A DNA stretch of 64,000 nucleotides from Pseudomonas umsongensis (GCF_002236105.1 NZ_NIWU01000001.1:1922001-1986000), one strand, 5' to 3'. Positions 9,159 to 21,129 are shown, counted from the first letter of the stretch. Notes: a model not told the origin generated them from the letters alone. Made by a program: numbers and translations.

Positions 9159-9542
9159 ATGAGCGAATTGCGTTTTACCGTCGAACACGAATGGCTGCGC
9201 ACCGAAGCTGACGGCACTGTCACCGTTGGCATCACGGCGTTTGCCCAACAGGCATTGGGGGATGTGGTATTCGTTCAGGTGCCTGAGTTGGGCAGCTTCG
9301 ACGCCGGAGCCGAAGTGTCGGTCGTGGAATCGGTGAAAGCCGCCAGCAGCATCGGCATGCCGTTGGACGGTGAGGTGCTGCACGTGAATTCGGAACTGGA
9401 CAGCAACCCGGAGCTGGTCAACGAAGACCCGCTGGGCGAAGGCTGGTTCTTCCGTTTCCAGCCCGCTGACGCTGCCGCGCTCGGCCAACTGCTGGATCAG
9501 GACGCCTACGACCGCCTTATCAAAGCCCAAGCCGAAGCCTGA
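9159..9542 (+). CDS. gcvH: Glycine cleavage system H protein
   Basis: A 127-aa lipoyl carrier protein that shuttles the aminomethyl group from GcvP to GcvT and then to dihydrolipoyl dehydrogenase. The lipoyl lysine is K60 in [10 protein letters not shown]. Full family length. The ATG follows GAGG. The gene is first in the sigma-54-driven set gcvH-gcvP-glyA-lipA and is separated from gcvP by 10 bp. Pseudomonads often carry two glycine cleavage sets; this one is the GcsR-controlled, glycine-catabolic type. Confidence 0.96.
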   Translation: MSELRFTVEHEWLRTEADGTVTVGITAFAQQALGDVVFVQVPELGSFDAGAEVSVVESVKAASSIGMPLDGEVLHVNSELDSNPELVNEDPLGEGWFFRFQPADAAALGQLLDQDAYDRLIKAQAEA

Positions 9543-9552
9543 GGAGCCTGCC

Positions 9553-12402
<2,850 letters not shown>

Positions 12403-12407
12403 CCCCC

Positions 12408-12492
12408 GTAGGAGCTGCCGCAGGCTGCGATCTTTTGATCTGGCTTTAAAAAATCAAAAGATCGCAGCCTCGTTGCACTCGTCAGCTCCTAC
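12408..12492. repeat. Long inverted repeat, family B, chimeric arms
   Basis: The left arm is subtype B1 (GGAGCTGCCGCAGGCTGCG), but the right arm, read in reverse, is subtype B2 (GGAGCTGACGAGTGCAACGA). The common part GCGATCTTTTGAT pairs perfectly. It lies between gcvP and glyA in the gcv operon. Confidence 0.9.
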
Positions 12493-12531
12493 AGGTGCCC
12501 CCCATTTCGAGAACAACAGAGGACTTTCACC

Positions 12532-13788
12532 ATGTTCAGCAAGCAGGACCAGATCAAAGGCTACGACGACGAACTGCTGGCGGCGATAAATGCCGAGGAT
12601 GCGCGGCAGGAGCACCACATCGAGCTGATCGCTTCGGAGAATTACACCAGCCAACGGGTCATGGAAGCGCAAGGCAGCGGCCTGACCAACAAGTACGCCG
12701 AAGGCTATCCGGGCAAGCGCTATTACGGCGGTTGCGAGTATGTCGACGTGGTCGAGCAACTGGCCATCGACCGCGCAAAACAATTGTTCGGCGCCGACTA
12801 CGCCAACGTCCAGCCGCACTCCGGCAGCCAGGCCAACGCGGCCGTGTACCTGGCGTTGCTGCAGGCTGGCGACACCGTGCTTGGCATGAGCCTGGCCCAT
12901 GGCGGTCACCTGACCCACGGGGCCAAGGTGAGTTTTTCCGGCAAGCTCTACAACGCCGTGCAATACGGCATCGACACCGCGACCGGGCTGATCGACTACG
13001 ACGAAGTCGAACGCCTGGCCGTCGAGCACCAGCCGAAAATGATCATCGCCGGATTCTCCGCTTACTCCAAGACCCTGGATTTTCCGCGTTTCCGTGAGAT
13101 CGCCGACAAGGTCGGTGCCTGGCTGTTCGTCGACATGGCCCACGTCGCCGGGCTGGTGGCCACCGGTCTGTACCCGAACCCGCTGCCCTACGCCGACGTG
13201 GTCACCACCACGACCCACAAGACCCTGCGCGGTCCGCGCGGTGGCCTGATCCTGGCCAGGGCCAATCCGGAACTGGAAAAAAAGCTCAACGCTGCCGTAT
13301 TCCCCGGTGGCCAGGGCGGTCCGCTGATGCATGTGATCGCCGCCAAGGCCGTGTGCTTCAAGGAAGCGCTGGAGCCGGCGTTCAAGACTTACCAGGCACA
13401 AGTGATCCGCAACGCCCAGGCGATGGCGCAGGTGTTTATCGAACGGGGCTATGACGTGGTGTCCGGTGGTACCGACAACCACCTGTTCCTGGTCAGCCTG
13501 ATCCGCCAGGGCTTGACTGGCAAGGACGCTGACGCCGCCCTGGGCCGTGCCGGCATCACCGTGAACAAGAACGCGGTGCCCAACGATCCGCAGTCGCCGT
13601 TCGTGACCTCAGGCCTGCGCATCGGCACGCCGGCAATCACCAGCCGTGGTTTCAAGGAAGCCCAGAGCATCGAGCTGGCAGGCTGGATCTGCGACATCCT
13701 CGATCACCTGGGCGATGCCGATGTCGAGGCCCAGGTCGCCCGCCAGGCTGCGGCGATGTGCAGTGATTTCCCGGTGTACCGCGACTGA
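12532..13788 (+). CDS. glyA: Serine hydroxymethyltransferase
   Basis: A 418-aa PLP enzyme interconverting serine and glycine with tetrahydrofolate as one-carbon carrier. The PLP lysine is K230 in [13 protein letters not shown], at the expected place. An AGAGGA ribosome site precedes the ATG. Placed after gcvHP, it would combine the methylene-THF made by glycine cleavage with a second glycine to make serine, as in the P. aeruginosa gcs2 operon. In that operon sdaA and gcvT follow; here they are not present and lipA follows instead. Confidence 0.97.
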   Translation: MFSKQDQIKGYDDELLAAINAEDARQEHHIELIASENYTSQRVMEAQGSGLTNKYAEGYPGKRYYGGCEYVDVVEQLAIDRAKQLFGADYANVQPHSGSQANAAVYLALLQAGDTVLGMSLAHGGHLTHGAKVSFSGKLYNAVQYGIDTATGLIDYDEVERLAVEHQPKMIIAGFSAYSKTLDFPRFREIADKVGAWLFVDMAHVAGLVATGLYPNPLPYADVVTTTTHKTLRGPRGGLILARANPELEKKLNAAVFPGGQGGPLMHVIAAKAVCFKEALEPAFKTYQAQVIRNAQAMAQVFIERGYDVVSGGTDNHLFLVSLIRQGLTGKDADAALGRAGITVNKNAVPNDPQSPFVTSGLRIGTPAITSRGFKEAQSIELAGWICDILDHLGDADVEAQVARQAAAMCSDFPVYRD

Positions 13789-13815
13789 TCACACAACACA
13801 AACCCCTGTGAAAAA

Positions 13816-13908
13816 CCTGTGGGAGCGAGCCTGCTCGCGAAGGCGGAGTGTCAGTCGACATCTGTGCTGGATGTTCCACCATCTTCGCGAGCAGGCTCGC
13901 TCCCACAG
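13816..13908. repeat. REP doublet, family A
   Basis: Two inverted units with core GAGCGAGCCTGCTCGCGAAG occupy most of the 155-bp gap between glyA and lipA. The same unit occurs at 3414, 27203 and 49257. Confidence 0.92.
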
Positions 13909-13943
13909 TTCCGGTTCTTGTCTGACATACCTTGGGAGCATCT

Positions 13944-14900
13944 ATGAACACAGTGCAAGTCGGCACAAAACTGCGCGGCGCGGAAAAAGTCGCGCGGATT
14001 CCAGTGAAAATCATCCCCACCGAGGACCTCCCGCGCAAACCCGACTGGATCCGGGTACGCATGCCGGCCTCCCCCGAGGTCGACCGGATCAAGCAATTGC
14101 TGCGTAAACACAAGCTGCACAGCGTCTGCGAAGAAGCCTCGTGCCCGAACCTGGGCGAGTGTTTTTCCGGGGGGACTGCGACATTCATGATCATGGGTGA
14201 CATCTGCACCCGTCGCTGCCCGTTCTGCGATGTCGGCCACGGGCGCCCGAAGCCGCTGGATGTGGATGAGCCGACCAACCTCGCCGTGGCCATCGCTGAA
14301 CTGCGCCTCAAATACGTGGTGATCACCTCGGTGGACCGCGACGACTTGCGCGATGGCGGCGCCCAACACTTCGTCGACTGCCTGCGCGAAATCCGCAAGC
14401 TATCGCCGGGCATTCAACTGGAAACCCTGGTGCCGGACTATCGCGGACGGATGGACGTCGCCCTGGCGATCACCGCCCTTGAGCCGCCCGATGTGTTCAA
14501 CCACAACCTGGAAACCGTTCCGCGCCTGTACAAGGCCGCACGACCCGGCTCGGATTTCGAGTGGTCGCTGGATCTGCTGCAAAACTTCAAGCAGCGGGTA
14601 CCACAGGTCCCCACCAAATCCGGGCTGATGCTGGGCCTGGGAGAAACCGACGAAGAAGTGATCGACGTCATGCAGCGCCTGCGCGAGCACGATGTCGACA
14701 TGCTCACCCTCGGCCAATACCTGCAACCGTCGCGCAGCCACTTGCCGGTCCAGCGTTTCGTGCACCCGGACGTGTTTGCCTGGTTCGCCGAGGAAGGCGC
14801 ACGCATGGGCTTCAAGAACGTCGCGTCCGGGCCATTGGTGCGCTCGTCCTATCACGCCGATCAACAACTTCATGGAGGTGCCGCCGATTTCAAGCCATGA
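13944..14900 (+). CDS. lipA: Lipoyl synthase (second copy associated with glycine cleavage)
   Basis: A 318-aa radical-SAM enzyme inserting two sulfurs into octanoyl groups on carrier proteins. The radical-SAM cluster motif is CTRRCPFC, and the auxiliary cluster cysteines are in [12 protein letters not shown]. The ATG at 13944 follows GGGAG; an upstream in-frame TTG is less likely. The usual lipA of pseudomonads is beside lipB, which is not here, so this is probably an extra copy serving GcvH. It is 14 bp upstream of the dipeptidase gene, so they may be co-transcribed. Confidence 0.93.
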   Translation: MNTVQVGTKLRGAEKVARIPVKIIPTEDLPRKPDWIRVRMPASPEVDRIKQLLRKHKLHSVCEEASCPNLGECFSGGTATFMIMGDICTRRCPFCDVGHGRPKPLDVDEPTNLAVAIAELRLKYVVITSVDRDDLRDGGAQHFVDCLREIRKLSPGIQLETLVPDYRGRMDVALAITALEPPDVFNHNLETVPRLYKAARPGSDFEWSLDLLQNFKQRVPQVPTKSGLMLGLGETDEEVIDVMQRLREHDVDMLTLGQYLQPSRSHLPVQRFVHPDVFAWFAEEGARMGFKNVASGPLVRSSYHADQQLHGGAADFKP

Positions 14901-14914
14901 TGAAGTGACTTGTC

Positions 14915-15700
14915 ATGCCATTACGCAGGCCCGACCCGATGCCATTTGTCGTTCAAACATTGCTCCCGCTCCTCAGCCTCGCCTTATCGGGTGTCGCCGC
15001 TGCCGAGCCCCGGCCCGAGCACATGGTGTATTTACGCACGATCGATCCGGGTATCGAACAGGACATTCGTTATGCCAGCGCCCACAACTTCACCGGGCAC
15101 CCGCTCGAGGGTTATGAAGCGCCCGAGTGCTTGCTGTCGCAGGATGCCGCCAAAGCCCTCGCCCGGGTACAAACGGCACTGCGGGCGCAAGGCTATGGCC
15201 TGAAGGTGTTCGATTGCTATCGCCCCAGTCGCGCGGTCGCGGACATGGGGCGCTTCGCCACTGAGCCGGGCGATCCGCTTAAGGCCGAATTCTATCCACG
15301 GGTGGATAAGCAAGACTTCTGGCGCCTGGGCTATGTGGCGCGCGTATCGAATCACTCCAAAGGCAGCACCGTCGACCTGAGCATGACGGGACCGGACGCC
15401 CTGCCCGCCGACACCTGGACGCCATCTGCCACGCCAGTCGATTGCACGGCGCCTTATGGGCAGCGTTGGCACGACGGCGCAGTCGACATGGGCACCGGTT
15501 TTGATTGCTTCGACGAGCGCGCCCATACCGATTCGACGTCGATCACGGCGACGGCCATGGAAAATCGCCAGCGACTGACCCGCGCCATGGCGCAGGAGGG
15601 ATTCACCGGTTACTCCGCCGAGTGGTGGCACTTCACCTATACCCGGGATGCGACATTGAACACCGTCATGAACTTCCCCATCACCCCGCTGGCACCATGA
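14915..15700 (+). CDS. D-alanyl-D-alanine dipeptidase, VanX/DdpX family
   Basis: A 261-aa zinc peptidase of family M15D that cleaves free D-Ala-D-Ala. The zinc site is recognisable as SNHSKGSTVDL (SxHxxGxxxD form) with the catalytic EWWH near the C-terminus. A signal peptide (about residues 1-28, hydrophobic PFVVQTLLPLLSLALSG ending AAA) points to the periplasm, as with E. coli DdpX. The start could instead be the ATG at 14939. Its stop overlaps the ATG of the next gene (ATGA), so the two are coupled. VanX homologues in Gram-negatives are not by themselves a sign of vancomycin resistance; salvage of D-Ala-D-Ala or wall turnover is more likely. Confidence 0.88.
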   Translation: MPLRRPDPMPFVVQTLLPLLSLALSGVAAAEPRPEHMVYLRTIDPGIEQDIRYASAHNFTGHPLEGYEAPECLLSQDAAKALARVQTALRAQGYGLKVFDCYRPSRAVADMGRFATEPGDPLKAEFYPRVDKQDFWRLGYVARVSNHSKGSTVDLSMTGPDALPADTWTPSATPVDCTAPYGQRWHDGAVDMGTGFDCFDERAHTDSTSITATAMENRQRLTRAMAQEGFTGYSAEWWHFTYTRDATLNTVMNFPITPLAP

Positions 15701-16419
15701 ACAGCCTTGGCAGAATCTGCGCGTTGCTGATCCTGTTGCTGCCCTGTGCCGCAATGGCCCAAGGGCTCGACGGTAGTGGCCAGTTGATCGTGGTCACCAG
15801 CAAGCACTGGGACGACATCCAGGGCAGCGCCCAGCGTTATGAACGGCACGGGGACAGCTTCCAGAAAGTCGAAGCGCCGTTTGCCGTCGTGCTGGGAAAA
15901 AATGGCATGGGCTGGGGCAAGGGACTGCTCGACACCGGGCAACTTCAGGGGCCGGTGAAACAGGAAGGCGATGGAAAGGCACCCGCCGGGATGTTCAAAC
16001 TCGGCAGCGCTTTTGGCTACGACGCTTCAAGTGAAACCCGCCTGCCCTACCTCGCACTGACCTCGACCATCGAATGCGTGGATGACAGCCGGTCCGCTCA
16101 TTACAACGAATTGGTCGACGGCGCCACGATGGCCCAAGACTGGAACAGCTCTGAACGCATGCGTCGCCATGATGACTTGTACCGCCAGGGCATTTTCATC
16201 GAGCACAACACACCCGCATCCCCCGCCGCCGGTTCCTGCATCTTCTTCCACATCTGGCGTGGCCCCACACTACCGACGCGGGGCTGCACCGCGATGGACC
16301 CAATGGATATCGCACGCCTGCTCAGTTGGCTGGACCCACGCCAGTCCCCGCTGCTGGTGCAACTGCCCGAGACGCAGTACGAGCAGTTGCGCGAACGCTG
16401 GAACCTGCCTGCGCGCTGA
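15697..16419 (+). CDS. Periplasmic L,D-transpeptidase (YkuD)-like protein
   Basis: A 240-aa secreted protein with signal peptide (MNSLGRICALLILLLPCAAMAQ). The C-terminal part has the YkuD-type active-site arrangement: a histidine (HIWRG), then TRGCTAM with the candidate nucleophile cysteine. Such enzymes cross-link or modify peptidoglycan through meso-diaminopimelate or attach lipoproteins. The spacing between H and C is shorter than in classic YkuD domains, so activity is probable rather than certain. The ATG overlaps the stop of the dipeptidase gene; both act on wall peptides, which suggests a shared job. Its last 98 bp overlap the convergent desaturase gene. Confidence 0.8.
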   Translation: MNSLGRICALLILLLPCAAMAQGLDGSGQLIVVTSKHWDDIQGSAQRYERHGDSFQKVEAPFAVVLGKNGMGWGKGLLDTGQLQGPVKQEGDGKAPAGMFKLGSAFGYDASSETRLPYLALTSTIECVDDSRSAHYNELVDGATMAQDWNSSERMRRHDDLYRQGIFIEHNTPASPAAGSCIFFHIWRGPTLPTRGCTAMDPMDIARLLSWLDPRQSPLLVQLPETQYEQLRERWNLPAR

Positions 16420-17425
16420 CCGCAAGCGAGCGCCTGGCCAGGCGGATCTTGCCCAGCGTTTCGACAAAGGGCGTGATGATCAGGCTGTAGACGGTCAGGT
16501 AACGGCCATGATCCGCTTCGCAGGTGCCGAAGCGGATGGGCTCCGGTTGCGTTTGGGTGACGTACAGCGTGCCGAACATCCAGTCCCAGAGTGACAGGTT
16601 GACCCCGAAGTTCTTGTTGAAGTGCCGCGGCGCATCGCTGTGGTGGACCTGGTGCTGGGCCGGGCTGTTCAGCACATGCTCGACCACAGGCCCGAAGGAC
16701 AGCCAGACATGACTATGGCGCAGATTGGCCGCCAAGGCATTGAGGATGAACACCATGTAGGTCACGCCGAACAGCGTATAGCGGCTGATCTCCCCGCCAC
16801 AGGCGTACCAGAAGAGTCCGGCAAAGGCGCTGATGAACACGAGGTCAGTCAACCGCTCGACCACTTTCTCGAGGAAATGCACCCGACTGGCCGTGGCCGG
16901 GACCAGCACCGTCGCCGAATGATGGACTTTGTGGAACGCCCACAGGTAGCGCGAATGGTAAGCGCGGTGGGCCCAGTAATGGATGAAGTCCTGCAGCAGG
17001 AACACACCCAGGCCATAGAGCAAGGTCAGGACCAAGTGCTCCTCGACCTGCACCCGTGCACCCCACAGCTGAGTGAAAAAGCGGATGTAGTCACCGGAAC
17101 GCAACACATAGGGGTCCACTAGCCCGACGATGGGCACCACCAGCACGACCTTGAGGATCGCGCGCACGAAGTAGTAGCGGTAATCGAGCAGCGCCGAGGG
17201 ATGAAAATGCACACGGTTGCCGCCGATGAACTGCCAGAAGCTGTGCGCGTCCGTCAGCCCGCGAGCTCGGCGCCAGCGGAACAGGCCGTAGGCAACGGAG
17301 TAGGAGATGAAAAGAAAGGCGACGCAGAGACGGCCATTGAGGTCGAAGAGCCCGAGGAACTGGTTGCTGACAGGTATAAATACCCACCTGGACAGGTATT
17401 GCTCGATCAGTGCGAGAACATCCAT
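16322..17425 (-). CDS. Sterol desaturase / fatty acid hydroxylase-family membrane protein
   Basis: A 367-aa integral membrane di-iron protein. The histidine clusters expected for the family are present: HYWAHR, HKVHHS and, later, HQVHHS. About four to five membrane spans lie in the first 230 residues. The family hydroxylates or desaturates lipids, but bacterial substrates are mostly unknown. The C-terminal tail after about residue 325 is Ala/Arg-rich and lies in DNA that also encodes the end of the convergent YkuD-like protein, so that tail may be a recent extension. No partner enzyme is adjacent. Confidence 0.88.
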   Translation of the reverse strand: MDVLALIEQYLSRWVFIPVSNQFLGLFDLNGRLCVAFLFISYSVAYGLFRWRRARGLTDAHSFWQFIGGNRVHFHPSALLDYRYYFVRAILKVVLVVPIVGLVDPYVLRSGDYIRFFTQLWGARVQVEEHLVLTLLYGLGVFLLQDFIHYWAHRAYHSRYLWAFHKVHHSATVLVPATASRVHFLEKVVERLTDLVFISAFAGLFWYACGGEISRYTLFGVTYMVFILNALAANLRHSHVWLSFGPVVEHVLNSPAQHQVHHSDAPRHFNKNFGVNLSLWDWMFGTLYVTQTQPEPIRFGTCEADHGRYLTVYSLIITPFVETLGKIRLARRSLAVSAQAGSSVRATARTASRAVAPAAGTGVGPAN

Positions 17426-17573
17426 GAAAGGCTGCCCCCTGCTGAAAGTAGAGCGTTGTGTGTGGGATGGAAAAACGCGTGTCGCAGGAACACGGCGGGC
17501 CGGCTCCTGCGGGACATTATTGCGGATGTATCTTATTCAGGTCTTGGGATTTCGGCAACCTCTGGGCCAAACG

Positions 17574-18419
17574 TCACTTCACTTCACTGCTCAAGCCATA
17601 CAGCTGCGGCCGGCGGTCCCGGTGCAGGTCATTGCGCTCGCTGATGCGCTTGTTGCGGGCCTCGGCCAGGTTCAGGTTGGCCAGCAGCATCTGCTCGCCA
17701 CCCTGCTCCGCCGGACCGGCCACCGGATAACCGTCGGCGTCGACGATCACCGAACCTTGCACCCAACTCACCCCGCGCTCAACACCATGACGGTCACAGG
17801 CGGCGATGAACATGCGGTTGACCGAGGCATTGGCCTGCACCCGCAAGACTTCCGCCGGGCGCTCGGATTGCGGTCGCGGGCCGTCGGGCCAGTTGACCGG
17901 CGCACAGAGCAGGTCGGCACCGGCCAGCGCCGGCAGGCGCACCCATTCGGGGAACTCCAGGTCGTAGCAGATCAGCATGCCGATGCGCCCGTGGACCGTT
18001 TCGATCACCGGCGGTGCGGCAGTGCCGGCTGTGAAAACTTCTTTCTCCGCATCCCACAGGTGCGCCTTGCGGTACACCGCGCGCAAACCCCGGGTATCGA
18101 TCAGTGCCGCGCTGTTGGCCAGCTCATCCCCGGCCAGACGCTCGCAGAATCCACCGACGATGACCATGTTCAAATCACTGGCCAGCGCCTGCCACAGGCG
18201 CAAGGTCGGCCCCTCGGCGGTTTCCGCGAGGGCCAGTGCTTCCGCGCGGTCGGCAAACAGGTAGCCGCTCTGCACCAGCTCCGGCAACACCACCACCTGG
18301 GCACCCTGCAGGGCCGCCGAACGGATCGCGCGTTCGGTGAGCGTGCGGTTGTACGCGAGGTCGCCGATTTTCGGCGCCAATTGGCAGCAGGCGACCCGGA
18401 TATTCTTTGCCGTGTTCAA
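17574..18419 (-). CDS. Nitrilase-superfamily carbon-nitrogen hydrolase
   Basis: A 281-aa amidase with the complete catalytic triad of the superfamily: E in LPELVQS, K in YRKAHLWD and C in ICYDLEFPE. Relatives include N-carbamoylputrescine amidase, beta-ureidopropionase, omega-amidase and aliphatic amidases; the exact substrate cannot be read. The most likely start is a TTG at 18419 that overlaps the stop TGA of the upstream permease gene, with GGAG eight bases before. This coupling implies it acts on what the permease imports, probably an amide or carbamoyl compound. Confidence 0.88.
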   Translation of the reverse strand: MNTAKNIRVACCQLAPKIGDLAYNRTLTERAIRSAALQGAQVVVLPELVQSGYLFADRAEALALAETAEGPTLRLWQALASDLNMVIVGGFCERLAGDELANSAALIDTRGLRAVYRKAHLWDAEKEVFTAGTAAPPVIETVHGRIGMLICYDLEFPEWVRLPALAGADLLCAPVNWPDGPRPQSERPAEVLRVQANASVNRMFIAACDRHGVERGVSWVQGSVIVDADGYPVAGPAEQGGEQMLLANLNLAEARNKRISERNDLHRDRRPQLYGLSSEVK

Positions 18420-19915
18420 CGCACCGACTCCGTGGATGAATGGGTCATGGCGATAATCTCGTTTTCACTGATCGCCTCGATGACCCGGCGCTCGGCGGCC
18501 AGGTCGAGGGAGCGGCTGAGCAGGTAATAGGTCAGGCCCGAAACCAGCAGGCCCACCAGCCAGGCGATGTCCACGCCTTCCAGCACCCGTGCCATAGGAC
18601 CGACGAAGACTTCCTTGCTGGCGGCGGCATCGTAGATGTAGAAGAACGGCACCATGGCGGCAAAGCCGATCAGGTAGGCCACGATGCCGCGAAACTGCCA
18701 CGCGCCGTAGATGCCCTTCGGCGTGAAAAAATGCGGGATCGCGTAGCCGCCCTTGCGCACGAAGAAATAGTCCACCAGGTTGACGGCGGTCCAAGGCACG
18801 AGGAAGTACAACAGCAACACGAGGAAGGTGTTCAGCAGCGCGATGCCGTCACCCTTGATCGACAGCACGCAGGTCAGCAGGATGATGCTGATGGCACTGA
18901 TCGACAGCACACGGGCGCGAGGTGTCGGGGTGATCTTGCTGATCGAATCGACGCCGGTCAGCAGCGTCAGCATGGCGCTGTAGGTGTTCAGCGCAATGAT
19001 CGGCAGGAAGCCCGCCACCGACACCACCACCAACAGATTGCCCAGCCCGGGAATCATCGAGGAACCTACCTGGTTCAATGCCACCAGCGCATCCACCGCT
19101 TTCAGTTCCTGGGCGAGCCAGGCACCGAGGCCGATCATCCAGCTGCCCGACAGCGACGCGCCGATGAATATCGCCGCGATCAGTTTCGGCCGGCTGGTGT
19201 TTTTCGGCAGGTAGCGCGAATAGTCGGAGACATAGGGTGCATAGGAAATGTTGTAGCTGGCACCAATGGCGAACAGGGTAGCGAAGGCGATCCAGCTGAA
19301 GCCGAGGTCGCTGGCCGGCGTGACGCCCTCGGAACCCGCGCCGAACATCAGGGCGATGGTCACCAGGGCATACAACGGCAGCGTCGCCAGCAGCGCCCAC
19401 TTGAAGGCTTTGTGCATCAGGTCGTGGCCGAAGATCGACAGCAGTGCGCCGATCAGTACCACGGTCACGGCGACGATGGTCGGGTCGATGCCGAACACAT
19501 GCTCCAGCCCGTTCATGATCAGCGAGACGTTCACCACGTTGAAACCGACGAACACAAACATTGTCGCCATCAGCGCCAGGATCACCCCGCGATAGCCGAA
19601 CTGGGCACGGGACTGGATCATCTGCGGCAGGCCCATTTCCGGCCCTTGCGAGCCGTGGAAAGCCATGAAGATCGTGCCGAACATGATGCCCAGCGCACCG
19701 GCCAGCAGGGTCCACAGCGCCGACAAGCCCAGGCTGGGGCCGACGAAACCGATGGAGATGGTGAAGAAGTGGAAGTTGCCGAGAAACCAGAACGGCCCCT
19801 GGCTGCTGAGTTTGGCGTGACGTTCGTTTTCCGGGATGTAATCGATCGAGTGGCCTTCGATGGCCAACCCGCCGCCCGCCTCGGTGGCGTGCGCAGAAAG
19901 TGGGGATCCTGACAT
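18416..19915 (-). CDS. NCS1-family permease (cytosine/purine permease-like), copy 2
   Basis: A 499-aa inner-membrane symporter with about 12 spans, paralogous to the protein at 1764-3338. Both share GPFWFLGNF near the N-terminus, [15 protein letters not shown], and [17 protein letters not shown]. The ATG at 19915 follows AGGAA; longer in-frame extensions lack a ribosome site. It is coupled to the amidase downstream and is divergent from a LysR gene. A likely role is uptake of a small nitrogen compound that the amidase then hydrolyses. The two permeases share more with each other than general NCS1 features require, so one module probably arose by duplication. Confidence 0.88.
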   Translation of the reverse strand: MSGSPLSAHATEAGGGLAIEGHSIDYIPENERHAKLSSQGPFWFLGNFHFFTISIGFVGPSLGLSALWTLLAGALGIMFGTIFMAFHGSQGPEMGLPQMIQSRAQFGYRGVILALMATMFVFVGFNVVNVSLIMNGLEHVFGIDPTIVAVTVVLIGALLSIFGHDLMHKAFKWALLATLPLYALVTIALMFGAGSEGVTPASDLGFSWIAFATLFAIGASYNISYAPYVSDYSRYLPKNTSRPKLIAAIFIGASLSGSWMIGLGAWLAQELKAVDALVALNQVGSSMIPGLGNLLVVVSVAGFLPIIALNTYSAMLTLLTGVDSISKITPTPRARVLSISAISIILLTCVLSIKGDGIALLNTFLVLLLYFLVPWTAVNLVDYFFVRKGGYAIPHFFTPKGIYGAWQFRGIVAYLIGFAAMVPFFYIYDAAASKEVFVGPMARVLEGVDIAWLVGLLVSGLTYYLLSRSLDLAAERRVIEAISENEIIAMTHSSTESVR

Positions 19916-19973
19916 ACGATAGTTCCTATGCAGTAGATTGTTTTTATTTTGAGCGCAGTGGTCGATTCGACGT

Positions 19974-20058
19974 CCAGATCTGGCAAAACTCCAGAAAAAG
20001 CTGACGAAGACCCTGGTTTCCCTGCAATGTATGGCGTTGGCCGCAGCGATAAAATATC
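19974..20058. promoter_or_regulatory. Candidate operators between divergent permease 2 and LysR 2
   Basis: Two short dyads lie in the 199-bp divergent gap: the perfect 10-bp palindrome CCAGATCTGG at 19974-19983 and GATA-AAA-TATC at 20048-20058. Either could be a LysR site. This is a position- and symmetry-based suggestion only. Confidence 0.3.
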
Positions 20059-20114
20059 CAAGGCGCACTGTTCACATAGATCGGCGTCAATGTAATCGAG
20101 TATCGGGAGCCCCC

Positions 20115-21020
20115 ATGCTGGGAACTGTAACGGAGCTGGATCTGCGCCTGATCCGGGTATTTCTCACGGTGGTCGAGGCTGGCGGGATCTCGGCGGCGCA
20201 AACAGCCCTCAATACCACGCAACCGACTATCAGCGCACAACTGGCGACGCTGGAGGCACGGGTGGGTTTTCGCCTGTGCGAACGCGGTCGCGGCGGATTT
20301 TCCGTAACGCCCAAGGGTGGTCAGTTCGTCGAGGCAGCGCGACGCTTGCTGGCTGCCGCCGAGGGCTTCAGGGTTGAAGTGCAGCACATCAACCGCAAAG
20401 TCTCGGGCAACATCAACGTCGGCCTGCTGGGGCAGATCGACCCGGTAGCGAACAAGAAAATCGGCTTGGCCATTGCCCGCCTGAGGGCTCGGCACGAGGG
20501 GCTGTACTTTCACTTCACCGAACTGTCTTCATCGCTGCTGGAAGAGAAAATCATCAACGGCCATATTGATCTGGCGATCGGTTATTTTTGGCATCGCTTG
20601 CCCAATATCGACTACTTCCCGTTGTTCCAGGAAACCCAGATCGCCTACTGCGCGCCGTCACACCCGCTGTTCGAGCAGGTGGGTGCGCTGACGCGCGAGG
20701 ATGTCAGCCAGCATGACTGGGTCTGGCCCAGCCATCCCTTGCCGGAAATGCCGGCGCCGACCTCGATCGAACGCTTGACCGTGCTCACTGACAGCATGGA
20801 CGGAGCGGCCCTGCTGATCCTGTCCGGCCAACACCTGGGCTTCCTGCCGCAGCATTATGCGGCCCGGCATGAACAGCTCGGGCAGCTGCATCCGCTCAAT
20901 CCGCAATTGCTGCGCTACGAGGTCGGCTTTCACGCAGCGGTGCGGCATTCGGCGCGGCAGCGGGAGCTGGTCAGTGCGTTCCTCAATGAGCTGATCGATA
21001 TCTTCAGCGCACCCTTGTAG
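20115..21020 (+). CDS. LysR-family transcriptional regulator, copy 2
   Basis: A 301-aa LysR regulator with helix-turn-helix at about residues 8-66 (GGISAAQTALNTTQPTIS) and a substrate-binding domain. The ATG follows GGGAG. It is divergent from permease 2 and probably controls the permease-amidase pair. It resembles the regulator at 6268-7182, matching the parallel permease duplication. Its stop codon TAG is formed by the first bases of a REP element (TTGTAGGAGCGAG), so the C-terminus was likely set by the repeat. Confidence 0.9.
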   Translation: MLGTVTELDLRLIRVFLTVVEAGGISAAQTALNTTQPTISAQLATLEARVGFRLCERGRGGFSVTPKGGQFVEAARRLLAAAEGFRVEVQHINRKVSGNINVGLLGQIDPVANKKIGLAIARLRARHEGLYFHFTELSSSLLEEKIINGHIDLAIGYFWHRLPNIDYFPLFQETQIAYCAPSHPLFEQVGALTREDVSQHDWVWPSHPLPEMPAPTSIERLTVLTDSMDGAALLILSGQHLGFLPQHYAARHEQLGQLHPLNPQLLRYEVGFHAAVRHSARQRELVSAFLNELIDIFSAPL

Positions 21021-21116
21021 GAGCGAGCCTGCTCGCGATGGACTTCAGAGCGCCTCGGGGTGTCAGGTTTCCAGCGTTATCGTTAACGTCCATCGCGAGC
21101 AGGCTCGCTCCTACAG
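21015..21116. repeat. REP doublet, family A variant (GTAGGAGCGAGCCTGC type)
   Basis: Two inverted units TGTAGGAGCGAGCCTGCTCG enclose about 45 bp. The left unit overlaps the stop of the LysR gene and the right unit ends 14 bp before the stop of the convergent hydrolase gene, so the doublet probably serves as the end of both transcripts. Confidence 0.92.
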
Positions 21117-21129
21117 GGGGGTGGTGTTA

